Positions 38,805-49,739 of a DNA stretch of 64,000 nt are shown in pieces. The stretch covers positions 26,059,367 through 26,123,366 of the forward strand of contig NC_092525.1 of assembly GCF_037038585.1 (NCBI RefSeq), given 5' to 3'. The notes under the pieces were generated by a model, which searched no databases, was not told where the DNA came from, and saw only the letters and a program-made list of their open reading frames with translations. Within the stretch, counting starts at the first letter, position 1, and every line of letters begins with the position of its first letter. A program made the position numbers and the translations under genes. The DNA is from Patagioenas fasciata. Lineage: Eukaryota > Chordata > Aves > Columbiformes > Columbidae.

Positions 38805-41800
38805 CAAACAATTATGCACTTGCTACTGAACAGCTGTCTGCTTCTGACATTCAACAGAGTGAGGAATGTGCATCCGACATGTAACATAGAAGATCTACAG
38901 GCAAAATCATGGTTTGCTCATGCAAATTAAAAAAAACAGATTAAGGCATGAAATCTAACACTACCTGTTTACAATCACAGTAAGAAATTACTTGGCAAAC
39001 TGTTAACCTAAGCCATTAAAATATGAGAGGAACATGTTCTCTCAATATGAGTGAAAGATGTAACTATTATATATAACATCGGTTTGCCAGAACTTTCTCA
39101 TATATTCATTTCAATGACAATGCCTTTCAGAATAATAATAGAGGAGTGTCTTACCATGAAATATAGCAAGTGGCAGCTTTATTTTAACCAGAGGTTTCTG
39201 TTTTCTTTAGATGAATTACTGCAAATACTTTGCTACACCTGTTGTTAATCGTAGTGATTTAAAAAGTTTCACACTTTGATCCTGTACTCTTGGGATAAGG
39301 AGTACGGTAACTTCAGGACTGAGTTCTAGATGTCTTTTGTAACTCTGTTTTGAAATGAGTTATAAGGGGAAGCTTTCAGAAATTCAATAGGAGTTTTTGA
39401 TATGAAGTCCTGAAATCTTGTTTGGGGGGAAGTTTCTGTGACAATGCTCAGCTGTGTGGCTTTAAGAACTGTGTCCCACAGATTAGATATCCCTACAAAG
39501 TAATAGCAAAAGATTGCAGTGCAATTATAAATAATATCTTGGACATGACACAAGCATCATGTATTTATTTTAGATGCAGCAAAGAATCCAAATGAGTTTC
39601 TTCTAACAACTGGTATTTTAAAGTATTAAGTTTTCTCTCTAGATGAAGTTTTCCCATTATGTCTCATTATTTCAGTCAGCATTTATGCTTTTATGCCTCT
39701 TTTTTTTTTTTGAGATATGAGATATTCTACCAAAAATAAATAATTAAACTGCAGATGAACTGTCAAAAGGGAACATTCATATTTTAACGCAACATTAACA
39801 TTTTGGTAATTAACATGGCAGTTAATGCTTTTAGCAGATGTAACAACATTAGACTTGTAAATTTTAATTAAAGTTAATGGTTCACGATAGCTGTAGGGAT
39901 CAGGCATCCTCTCTGGATACGGAAAACATGTCTAATGTGATTAGAAATACTAATTGAAGAAAAAAGGACTGCAATAGTAATGACTGTACTTTATCCTACT
40001 AAATTATTACAAACCTGCAGCAACTTTAAAAAATATATTTGCAGGAGGAAGTTTGAAGAGTTAAATGCTCCCCTTGAAGAAATTAAAAGGGGTCAAAAGA
40101 ACATTGCAGATATTTTCTATGTGTTAGAAGAGGGAGAATCATTAATTGAAAGCCACTGCTCCTTCCTTATCCTCCTGAGACCATATTCCCAAGAAATACT
40201 ATAAAGTTATTTGGTTACATTTCACATCCCTTTTGAATTTAATTAGGAACTAAAGTGTTGGGTTTAATTCCCTCAGAGGCTTTGAATTCCAATAGCAGGC
40301 AGAGAAACAGGACTGGCACTGGGAACTATGACTCAAGTGGACGTTTCTCAGTTTTAGCGCAAGTTAAGAGATTGGTGGTGAGTCCTTTTCACGGCTTGCT
40401 GATACACAAAACATTTTAATAAGCACAGGGAAAGGATTAGTTTTACTAACGGTAATTACAAGCTGCCAGCCACCTATAAAATGCACTCCCATTTTATTGT
40501 AAAATGCCAATAATATTTATTTCACTTGTTCTGTGGATTTTTTTTTTCTCTAAAGCTGGCTCCAAAGTCTGCTGAAGTCAGTAGAAAAATTCTGCAGTCC
40601 TTATTCTAGCAAAATTGCCACTGAAAATAATGTTCTTTCTACTGGGAGTTAGAGCTAATAAAGATTAAACACTAGAAATTAAGTCTGCTGTTTTTGACTG
40701 GCAATAGTTATTTTTACTATACACGCAGTTATTCCCCGCTAGTGCCATTAGCTCTCTTTCTGTCAACATCCTTCCAACATCATCATAAATTACTATTCAT
40801 TTGCATTGCAGCGTGGGCATAGGCTCCATTCTACCAGGCAAAGTGCGAAGACATGGTGAGAGACAATTCTTGTTTGGAAGAGTTGTGCTCTAACCAGTTG
40901 TGACACAGGCTTGGAGGAAGGATGCTGGGAGAACAAGTGCTGGTCGAGCTGCATTTTATTTCTAGCTGAAAGGCTGGAACAAGAGATTAGGAAATTTGCT
41001 CAAGCTCATGTGGAAAGACTGAATAAAGTTATTTCAATAAAATTTATCGAGTAACACTGGAATTCAGAACATTTGCAAAGACTTATATTAGTCTCTGGGC
41101 AAAGAGCCTATGTGCAACGTATGTACCTTTTTGTCTTGTGCCGGGACTAAATGTAAACACTAAAATGTTTAAGTAATCATGAACTTCAGGCTGCCTTTCT
41201 TAAAAAGGTGTAAATTCTTTTTTTTATTCAGGTTAGAAGGTCTGAATTGTGCATTTTTGAATACCTGCCCAGTTGTATCACCTGGTATGACACAGTGGAT
41301 AACAGTATACATTGGAATATGCATCTCCATGAGGTCTGTGGCTTCACGATTACCTGTGTGCTAAATCACTTTCCATTGGAAAATCCCAAAATATTGTAGA
41401 CTTTCTTCTAAATTTTACCTGTGTTGCTACGTAAAAATAACAATTTGCTTCTATGGATTACTCAGGGATTCAACACTGAGAGTACAAAAGTTTGGATGTC
41501 TGATCTAGCCAAGAATTTATTCAGGTGGGAGGGGGAAATAAAAATTATGGTTATGGTTTCAGTAAATTTTTAGACACTACTTCTTCATTTCCTAGACACA
41601 ACTGAAATTAATATGATTCTGCATGTAGATCCGTAAACACGTATATTTATTTTATTTGACTTAAAATGTAACAGCTGTGGATTTTCTTTAATAATTTACT
41701 GCATTTTTTGTTCTGTAGTTTTATGGTAATAATGACTCAAGCATAACACAATTTCTGGCAGCTATGAATTACTGAAGGAAAGGACAAATTGATTGAATTG

Positions 41801-41852
41801 TCTCTGTTTCTTTGGTTAGAATTTCCAGGTCCAACAGCTAAGGCCCAGGTCT

Positions 41853-41904
41853 GTGTAAATCAGCATGACTCCACTGATGTTGCAGCAGCTAAACTGACTT
41901 ACAC
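41853..41904. repeat. Decayed palindromic repeat (gtgtaaatcag type)
   Basis: gtgtaaatcagcat at 41853-41866 pairs imperfectly with aaactgacttacac at 41891-41904. The wording, with tccactga between the arms and gaatctgga after, resembles a widespread ancient amniote palindromic repeat. A repeat library is needed for the family name. Confidence 0.5.
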
Positions 41905-42459
41905 CGAGAATCTGGACTGCAATGACACCAAATACACAGTTTATAGGTTTTATTGGCAAGTATACGTTTATAGACTTGAAGGCAGTTTCTAATCCTGTGT
42001 CATATTGTAAACACTACTGCCTTGGACAATTAGACAGAACGATTATTCAGAAGCTGAAAGGCTTACTTGTTTCTCTAAGAATTTCTTTTATAGAAATATG
42101 TTTCTGTTCCTCAGTGAAAGAACCTCATGCACCGAAGAGTCATTGCCAGACACAAATTAGATGATTTCTACCATCGGAAAAATGTACTAGTAGTGAGATT
42201 CTGGCATTCAGAACAGGGCAACCAATAAACTTACAAGGTGGAAAATTAAAATAATATATAAAGAGAATACTTCCCAGTCACTGATCAGAGGTTGTCACAG
42301 GGTTACTGAGAACAAGAAATTTGTAATGTTCAAAATTAATTGGACCTTCAGATAAACATAGAGGATGTCTTGGCAAAGAAATAGAAAAAAAAAAAAAATT
42401 GAGTGGTAGCTTGATGTATAAGGGTTTATGAAAGATATATGCTAGATGGGAACTACTGA

Positions 42460-42820
42460 AGTAAGATATAACCCAGACAAGTATGTCTGTTGCTGGGTTC
42501 TTGAACAGAATCATTGCTATTGTGTGTAATTTGAGCATGGTACAAATATCTCTAAATGGAATTAGAAGTTGATGTCTGGGATGTCTATTACCAAAGTTTC
42601 TAAAATGAGGGCGAGTAGCCCTGCCCTCAGGGAACATGAGGAATGTGAGGGGACACAATGAGAGATGTGGGTGGACCAGGGTATAAAAAAACCGGAAGCC
42701 TGCTCATCTGGCTGCAATGGAGTGGGAGTCTGGATGGGTAGAATCATCTGTCCCGTACTGAGATCAGCCTGTTGTCAGTCACTTTGCAACAAACTTTGTT
42801 CTTTATTACTGGTGCCCAAG
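42460..42820 (+). mobile_element. Candidate solo LTR of an endogenous retrovirus (ERVL-like), decayed
   Basis: The block differs in texture from its flanks and has LTR-like order: a GC-richer upstream part, a TATA box (TATAAAAA at 42682-42689), a roughly 120-bp downstream part, and a terminal stretch ending ctttattac followed by TGGTGCCC at 42810-42817. The latter resembles the start of a tRNA primer-binding site. No retroviral gag, pol or env reading frame was recognised on either side, so if real it is a solo LTR. The terminal TG...CA dinucleotides and a target-site duplication could not be identified, so the limits and family are uncertain. Confidence 0.42.
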
Positions 42821-44559
42821 TGAGGTTGGGCTTATTGTGATAGCTACATACCAATATTTTCTTTCTTCAGCTTAACAACGATACATGTATTATGATACTA
42901 CATGGAAATAACATTGCAATAGCACAAAGGAAAATTTTGAAAAGGAGAAACATATTTTACTGTGATTATGTATATTACACCAAATTTTAGGACAATGTGT
43001 TGCACAGAAGACTTTTTTTAATCATAATTTTAAAGGAAAAAATTAAGAGGCTAGTTTTACCATCAGGCATCGCCTTGCCAACCAAAACATCCAGGTTTAG
43101 AAATAGAGCTGTGGTTTCAGGCCCCTAATCCCATGACAGAAGTGCCAGGGTCAGTGCTGTGGTAGGTGCAATTGCCCACCCTGCGGGGTTCCTGCCACCG
43201 CCCCAAGGCATCACTTCGCCCCTAGTGCCAAATCCTGAATGCAGCCCCACAAGTCACAAAAGCTCTAAGTCATAATTATTAACTATAATAATTTCTACCC
43301 AAACAATGCCTTTCAGGCTTCCTGCCAGGCCTGGGTGTGTTCACTATGCTCACCAGTGCCTACTGCTGAAAATCCTCTTTTAATCTTTGCTGTTTGACTC
43401 TCCTATACCTGTGCCTTATTTTGTGTATTTTCAGTGGTCTTCATCTGGAGGAATCTCTTTTAGATTTTTATCATGGCAGTTTTCAGTCTGAAAGTAGGCT
43501 ATAATTTTCAGTTCATTCTCACTTTTGGTGTCTATACTCTGTTTATCATAAATGCCGTAAGTTTCCTGCACACAACAAAAAAATTACAGAGGAATGAGAA
43601 ACAGTACATTGTATTATTCACATTTTGGGGACGCTAAATGAAAGGTGAACTGAAATCTTTCTGTTTCAAAACATTGAATTAGAGATCTAGAACAATCAGC
43701 TTTTTGAATAATTGTTGTTGGTGTAAAATAGACACAGCTACTTGTTCACTGACAACATTGTATTGATTATTTCTTAGTGAAATTTTGCCATGGTTTTAGG
43801 TTCCTTCAGCTTGATATTCTCACACTTTTATATGTAGCTGTACCTTCCTGCCCAGCACTAGTGCTAAGGTTTTAGGGTTCTCTGCTGTCACTTGAAACTG
43901 AACCGTCTGCCTTTGGGTTTAGAAGCTCTGTTTTAGATATACAACTGCACAGTCAGTCTCCTCAATGTTTAAAAATGTCAATGTTTATATGAAAAAGAAT
44001 ACCTCCACTTTCAGTAGAACGGTTTATCTCTGTAAGAGGTGAACAAAATTACCTCTGGAAAAATGTATGAAACAATCCCATTCCTCAGTATTTGTTGTCT
44101 CAAAACTAAAAAGATTTAAGCTGGTGGTCATACCCGTAACTTTTTTGTTTATCATTTAAATGGCTATTCATGTTCTTTTCTGTGAAAGTTTTGAATCCAC
44201 TCATGCTTTTCACCTGCACATTTTAAGTAGTTATCATATAGAAAAGTGCTTGCATATCTTTCATTCAAAACTTCTACCTGCTAATTTCACTTTATGGTAC
44301 CTGATTCTTTCACTATGGGAAGTAAGGAGTGATTATTCTTTTATCAATATTAACCAATGAAGCAATAACAATCATAATTATCTTCTTTATGCCTTTTATA
44401 AGTTGACATATCCATTTTCCATCTCCCTTCAGTCATTTCATTTAGTCATTTATGTTTAAGCTGAAGTTTTCCATTTATTTTAGTTTTTCCTTATAGAAGT
44501 TTTTGCTTACACTCATTTTCCTTTTCATCCCTCCTGTTTTCCAGGGCTGGGTATTTTTT
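42821..44559. other. Intergenic DNA, partly possible LINE tail
   Basis: No gene supported. A GC-richer patch lies at 43.1-43.26 kb. Sequence left of 44560 could be the 3' continuation of the reverse-oriented LINE relic, but nothing recognisable remains. Confidence 0.5.
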
Positions 44560-45700
44560 GTTTTTGTTTGTTTGTTTTCCCAAATTATTAACCTGTATGA
44601 TTTTATACCACTGGTAAACTTGGTCATCTTATTATATCTTTTCTGTGTTATTTATAAAGAGTATGTAAACAGCAATGGACCCAGAACACCCCTGTGAGAT
44701 TCTACGAGAAACCTCCCTCCATTGTGGACATGGATTATTTATTTCTATCTTTTTTCCTTTCTGAAATCAGTTATTAGCTAAGTACTGTCCTCTTTCCACT
44801 TATTTCAAAACTGCTTAATCTCTTTAAGAAGTGTTAGTGAAGAATTGTCAAGAAGTGTTTTGAAATACAGGAACCCTATATCATCCAAGCTCATGTTTCC
44901 ACATACCTTTCCAAAAGCTCTCATGGGTTTGTGTAGTATAAAGGGCTCCCCTGTCTCTCTCATAGTATCTATAGAAGCAAACAGTGTTTCTATCCTTATC
45001 TTTGTTGAATCCTTCTGTCTTGAAATCACGATCATTTATTGGCCCTGCAGAGCCTACAACAGCAGGCTGCTTGCTTCTGATGTGTTTGGAAGAGTTTTTA
45101 CAATAAAGTTTTATACCATTACCAACATTTTCCTTCAAATGTTTTTGGTCTGTCTTTTACAATTTTCCGTTTAGCTTGCCAGAATTTTTCCTATTTTCTG
45201 TTTTCTTCATCTGAACACAATATTTTTAGGAGTGCCTTTTTGATTTTAGTACTATTCTTTATTCTCATGTAGAGCTTTGCTACTCTTTTGGAGATCCTCT
45301 TACTGGCTTTGATAGATGATAGATACTTCCTAAGAAATTCTAATACAGGTCACTTTCCCCTTTGGCTATTCCTTTTAATTCACTTTTAACAAACTTCCTT
45401 GATTTTATGTAGTTGTCTTTTCAACATTCACTGTTGCTATGGTAAATTTATTTGGCCTTTTCACTTCTACAAGGGTTGAATTTAAATATATTATGATCAA
45501 AATTCTGAAACAGGTCTTTGATACATAAGTTCTGAAGAAGGTCTGGTGACCTGCTTGGTCCCGATCAGGAGTTCTCCAACCTCCTCTGATGAATCACTCC
45601 ATTTAATGATTTACGTTGTCTAAAAGCTTAAGTTCTGCATAAAGCCCTATCATAATATTTATCCAGTACATATATAACATATCTCTCTCATTACTCCTGC
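44560..45700 (-). mobile_element. Ancient CR1/L3-like LINE relic (endonuclease to reverse-transcriptase part)
   Basis: On the minus strand a degraded reverse-transcriptase motif A block is readable at about 44808-44885: FLYFKTLLDNSSLTLLKEIK, which follows the family pattern [YF]LDFxKAFDxVxHxxLLxKI. About 260 bp further along the same strand, at 44601-44621, lies the decayed motif C region (family KFADDT, here KFTSGI). That spacing of about 87 residues is right for CR1/L3 elements. The plus-strand text around 44640-44710 also resembles this family. Sequence at 45.45-45.65 kb resembles the preceding endonuclease part, in the correct order. Many stops and indels mark an old, dead copy. Edges are approximate. 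Confidence 0.6.
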
Positions 45701-45790
45701 CTTCTCAGCCTTTCTGACTTCCCTCCCATGTCACAGGCGGCTATCCTGGCCTTTTCACTATTAGCAACAAAGACCCAGCATAGAGGGAAA

Positions 45791-45818
45791 CTTGAAGCCT
45801 GAGTTCTCAGGCTTCAAG
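45791..45818. repeat. Perfect 13-bp inverted repeat with 2-base loop
   Basis: cttgaagcctgag (45791-45803), TT, then ctcaggcttcaag (45806-45818), an exact reverse complement. It would form a very stable hairpin in RNA or single-stranded DNA. It lies just beyond the right edge of the LINE relic. Confidence 0.95.
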
Positions 45819-46330
45819 GACTTAGAGCAGAGCAGTTGCTTCTTTTGATTAATTTCCTGTAGTTTGTTGATTCGAAGAACCTAAAGAATTGTTAACTAGT
45901 GAGCTGCTCTGTTATGCTCCTGTGTCTGTGACCCCAGACAGCTCTTCCCATGCTCCACTGTCCTAGTGAGCTCTTCTGCCTGAAAGTTTTAAAGTTTGAA
46001 AATCAATATTTTTCCTGAGTCTTAAGTTTATTCTGTTAATGAACATCTCAAGAATCTAGATGTACAGAGGCCTGGATGCCTGTGGAAAGCAAGTTAGGAA
46101 TCAACTGGGGAGCTGGTCTAAACATCTGCGTTACTGGTTGACTTTGATGTTGTCATCTAACAGTCTCCAACTGCTTTTAACTCCAGTAGTTTAATCCTGG
46201 CAAAGGACACTGTTTTCTAGTTCAGTGACAACCCAAGCGTAACACTGCCATCCCAAATAATATCCTTTGTCATGATTTGGTATTTTTCATGTTCTTGAAC
46301 CCTGGCCATATTTATAGGTTACAAATATTA

Positions 46331-46360
46331 ACAGATTTCAATTATACAGATTTCAATTAT
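46331..46360. repeat. 15-bp perfect tandem duplication
   Basis: acagatttcaattat occurs at 46331-46345 and again, identical, at 46346-46360. Confidence 0.92.
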
Positions 46361-49300
46361 CAGAAAAAGACTGGTAGAGCTTTCCTAATTTAATATTTCT
46401 ATGTACATAGACTTATAATAGCAAGGCTAGTGAAGTGCAGCATCTGCCCCTAACCTGATTGATTCCAGGAGTAGAGCATTTGTTGGCAACACCTTCAGGA
46501 GTTGATAAGCCTTGGGGAACAAGCCATGTTCTCCCTCCCAGATCCATAATTCCAGCATGTCTTTGTGCATTTTCTCTAATCTTTTGCTAGCTGGTTAGGC
46601 AGTGTCCCCTCCAGCCTCCAAGAGATGCATTTGCCAGAGATAAGCCTGCTCCTTAACAGTCCCCAAGGCTACTGGATCTTCTGGAGCATCTTCTGCCTTT
46701 TTGATTCGGTCTGATATAAAGACTCCATTACAGGGAATACTAGATGAATTTATTGAATGAAAATGTGCAATGAAAAGCAAAGAAAAACATCCTTCTGTAA
46801 ATAAACATTTGTATAGCACAAGTCTGAAGACAATCTTCTGTGGTATGTCACTTTGTATATCTAAAATTAATGTGCGCACTGTAGTTACATTAATATAAAG
46901 GGTTTTCTGCCCGATCATGATAAAGGACTAATTAACTGGAGCAGCCTCTTTATTCTTAGGTTTTCTGATTCTCAAGCACCAAAAAGGAAATGGAAACAAC
47001 CATCCTCTGACAAGGGTAAGGTTGTAATATGAGAAAGAGAAGATGCTGCAGCAATTGATCGTGTCAGTCTAAAGTTGCCATTGGATTCAAGCAGCTAAAC
47101 AGAGAACTCAAAATATTATGGAAATGTAAAGTGAAATAACAGCATGGAGGAAATCCAGGAAAAAGAATGAAAGTAAGTGCAGTGCCTATAAAAATAGGAT
47201 GAAAGACAAAAAAGCCAAATACAGTCAGATTAAGGCAAGGAAGACAGTGAGAAACATATCGGAAAAAAAGGCAAGTAAGCTCTGGGTTATTCTCTTTTAA
47301 CGCACGAATGCAGAGAAAGCTTCAAATGCTACCTCTGTCTCCCTCGGTGATCGTGAACTGCTCATTTTCCATCCGAGAGAATCTAGAAAAGAACAATAGC
47401 TGGATATCATAGTAGTAATTGCCTTTACTTGGAAAAAAAAAAAAATGATACCTAATAAAACTTGGTATTTTGTAGTCAGCTGCTCACCAGATATCAATCC
47501 CTCCTTTTTCCATCAGATGTTTTACAAATGCACGACTGTCTTGCACAACTAAATTTCTGGTTGAGACTAAAGGGACTTTTGTAGATGGAAAACATTCAAT
47601 GGTATTGCTGACTGTAATTCTTCTGAGTAACATCTTAACATTATATGCCAGCTCTGTGAAGTTTTTACTCTTTGGTATGCAGGAAAACCCAAAGTATTGC
47701 ACTTATAACAAGAAAACAACACAGGTAATTCTTGTTCAAGAAACTGCTTTTGCAAGACAGTTTATCCATGCAGAAAAAAAAAAAAAATCTTATTCCGATT
47801 TATTGTTTTGGACCACACTTTTTAAAGAAATACAAAATGCACTTGGAAGTGGAAGCTTCTAGGGTATGTCTGATTCCACAGGCAGAGTGCTCACCTTATC
47901 ATTGTATTTGGCTAGTGAAATCAATGAACTCTATGTTAATAAAGTGGAAATGTGTAGAATGATTGATAAATATGTTAACATCAGAGAAATGAGAGCCAGC
48001 AAAAGAGTTTCCTTCCAAACTTCATTAGACTTTGTATCACTGAATACACTGAAGACTTCTCAAAGCTGAAATGTTTTCCTCAAAAGCAGACGGTACAATT
48101 TTGTACAGAGGGAGGTGAATACACTTTTCCCAGACACACTGGCTCATTTCCTATTTATTCTGCAAGAGACATAAACCAAATATAACTTTACCTGCTACAA
48201 GGAAAAAAAAAAAAACAAAACAACAGAACAGCCCTCATGAGAACTGAAATGAGACTTTGCTTTGGAAAAAATAAAGTATGTCTGATTCTAGGTAGTTTCT
48301 AATTGTGGTTTTTCTCACTGGAATGCCAGAGATCTGTCTTTTATGGAGGGTTTCCACACCTGAAGAAGAAACCATTTGATCACAATAATCCATAACCTTA
48401 CAGGGGAAATTGTGATCAGCTTTCATAGTTTTTGCCTATTGCTGGTTAAGATCTCTGTTCTATGACGTTAACTGCTTTTCCTTATCCTGAAGCAGGCTAA
48501 ACTTTCAGGAACCTGAAAAATAATATTGTTATGGAATTTAGTATTTTTAATCTACTTAAACCCAGTGCTGTTGTAAAAGTAAAAGCTGATGGGGCAGGAC
48601 TCAGTAAGAGTCTAGTCTTTTTTGTTCCTGTCATTTTTATTTCTTCAAGTATAGCAAAAAGGAGTTTGAGTCATTTTCAGCTAATATACTCAGTCAATAC
48701 CTAATGTCTTGTCGACTGCGTATCACAATTTATATACAAAATGGAAAGCATGTTGTTTGACACTCAGTTTTCCAGAGCAGTCTGGGCCAAAGTTTTAGAC
48801 CCATGCTGTTCGCTGAACTGCAGAAGAACTGGTCCCTAGTTTCCAGAGGCCTGAGTTGTTACTTCTCCTGCTCCCACGTACCCCTGGTTTTGCCAGGGGA
48901 GCGCTTCGCTTTCCGTAATTGCTGCATTACTGCAGTGCCAGCGCAGACCAAGGCTCCACTGTGGCTGGCAGCGTAAACATACATCGGACGAACAGTGCCT
49001 GTCTCAAAACATCTACCAGCCAAGTCATTTTCACACGGGCTGCAAACTTCCCCCGCCCGCTGCCCCTCCGCGCTGGTTCCCAACCGAGTCCCGGCTGCTC
49101 TGGGCGGCCCGGGCCCGGCAGCCCCGGTCACGGCGCGGCGGGGTCCCGGCTGCCCAGCGCCGCGCGGAAGCTTCCCGCTGCCCGGCAGGCAACACCGTGC
49201 GGCGGAGCCGCCGGCAGACCCCAAGCCTCCGGCCGGGAGAGGAGCGGCGGTGCGAGGCGGAGCCCGGCGGCCGCCCCGCCTCTCTCCTCGGGGATGCCGG

Positions 49301-49627
49301 GATGTTTACAGGCCCGGCCGGAGCCGCAGGGGGCGGAGAGGAGGTCGGGGCCGCTGCGGATGCCCGAGCCGCCCGCCAGGAGCCCCGCTAGGCACTCACG
49401 GCCAGGTCCGGCCCGGGCCTGAGAAGCCGGGGAGAAGAGGAGGCCGGTTCCGGGCCCCCGCGCCAGGAGTGGCAGAGCCAGGCTTCCCGGTGAGCGGGGG
49501 CGCGGCGGAGCCGCCGCACGGGCGGCGTGGGAGTGGGGCCGTGGCGGGGGTCCCAGCGGCCGCGCCCGCTCTCCGGGAGGCGCTCCCAGCGCTGCGCGGG
49601 CGGCTGCCGGGGGTCCCACCTCCTGCC

Positions 49628-49663
49628 ATTGGTCGCCGGGGCTCTCGCTCGCGGTGCTATTGG
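49628..49663 (+). promoter_or_regulatory. Paired inverted CCAAT boxes (NF-Y type), 31 bp apart
   Basis: ATTGG (inverted CCAAT) occurs at 49628-49632 and again at 49659-49663, 31 bp start to start, or about three helical turns. The flanks (gccATTGGtcgc, gctATTGGccac) are reasonable NF-Y sites. Pairs spaced 31-33 bp are a known feature of G2/M gene promoters, which would suit a mitotic kinase. Motifs and spacing are seen directly; NF-Y binding is inferred. Confidence 0.6.
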
Positions 49664-49729
49664 CCACGGCAGCTGCCGCTCCTCCCGGCGCAGGGGGCGG
49701 GAGCGCGGCGGGTCTGCGAGCGCAGAAAC

Positions 49730-49739
49730 TTTTTGCGCC
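49730..49739 (+). promoter_or_regulatory. E2F-like motif downstream of the CCAAT pair
   Basis: TTTTTGCGCC resembles the E2F/CDE core (TTTSGCGC) and lies about 70 bp after the second CCAAT box, between two GC boxes. One motif match in GC-rich DNA is weak evidence. No CHR element (TTTGAA) was seen close by. Confidence 0.3.

Larger units (their letters stand above)
25566..42459. other. Intergenic DNA without a supported gene
   Basis: AT-rich non-coding sequence with scattered repeats: a CpG cluster at 32130-32186, a pyrimidine tract at 33281-33325, a G10 run at 34523-34532, palindromes at 36550-36575 and 38393-38426, a C10A20 run at 38775-38804 and a decayed palindromic repeat at 41853-41904. 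The stretch 40.4-40.85 kb has enhancer-like motif content. No exon could be recognised on either strand. Confidence 0.6.
45701..48939. other. Intergenic DNA upstream of the NEK7 promoter
   Basis: AT-rich sequence with A runs near 47.44, 47.78 and 48.21 kb, a hairpin at 45791-45818 and a 15-bp tandem duplication at 46331-46360. A minus-strand segment at 47333-47382 has splice-like borders and an ATG but no recognised product. Confidence 0.55.

Noticed and set aside
42278..42658. 126-codon minus-strand open frame
   Set aside because: It overlaps the LTR-like block antisense and has no recognisable protein features.
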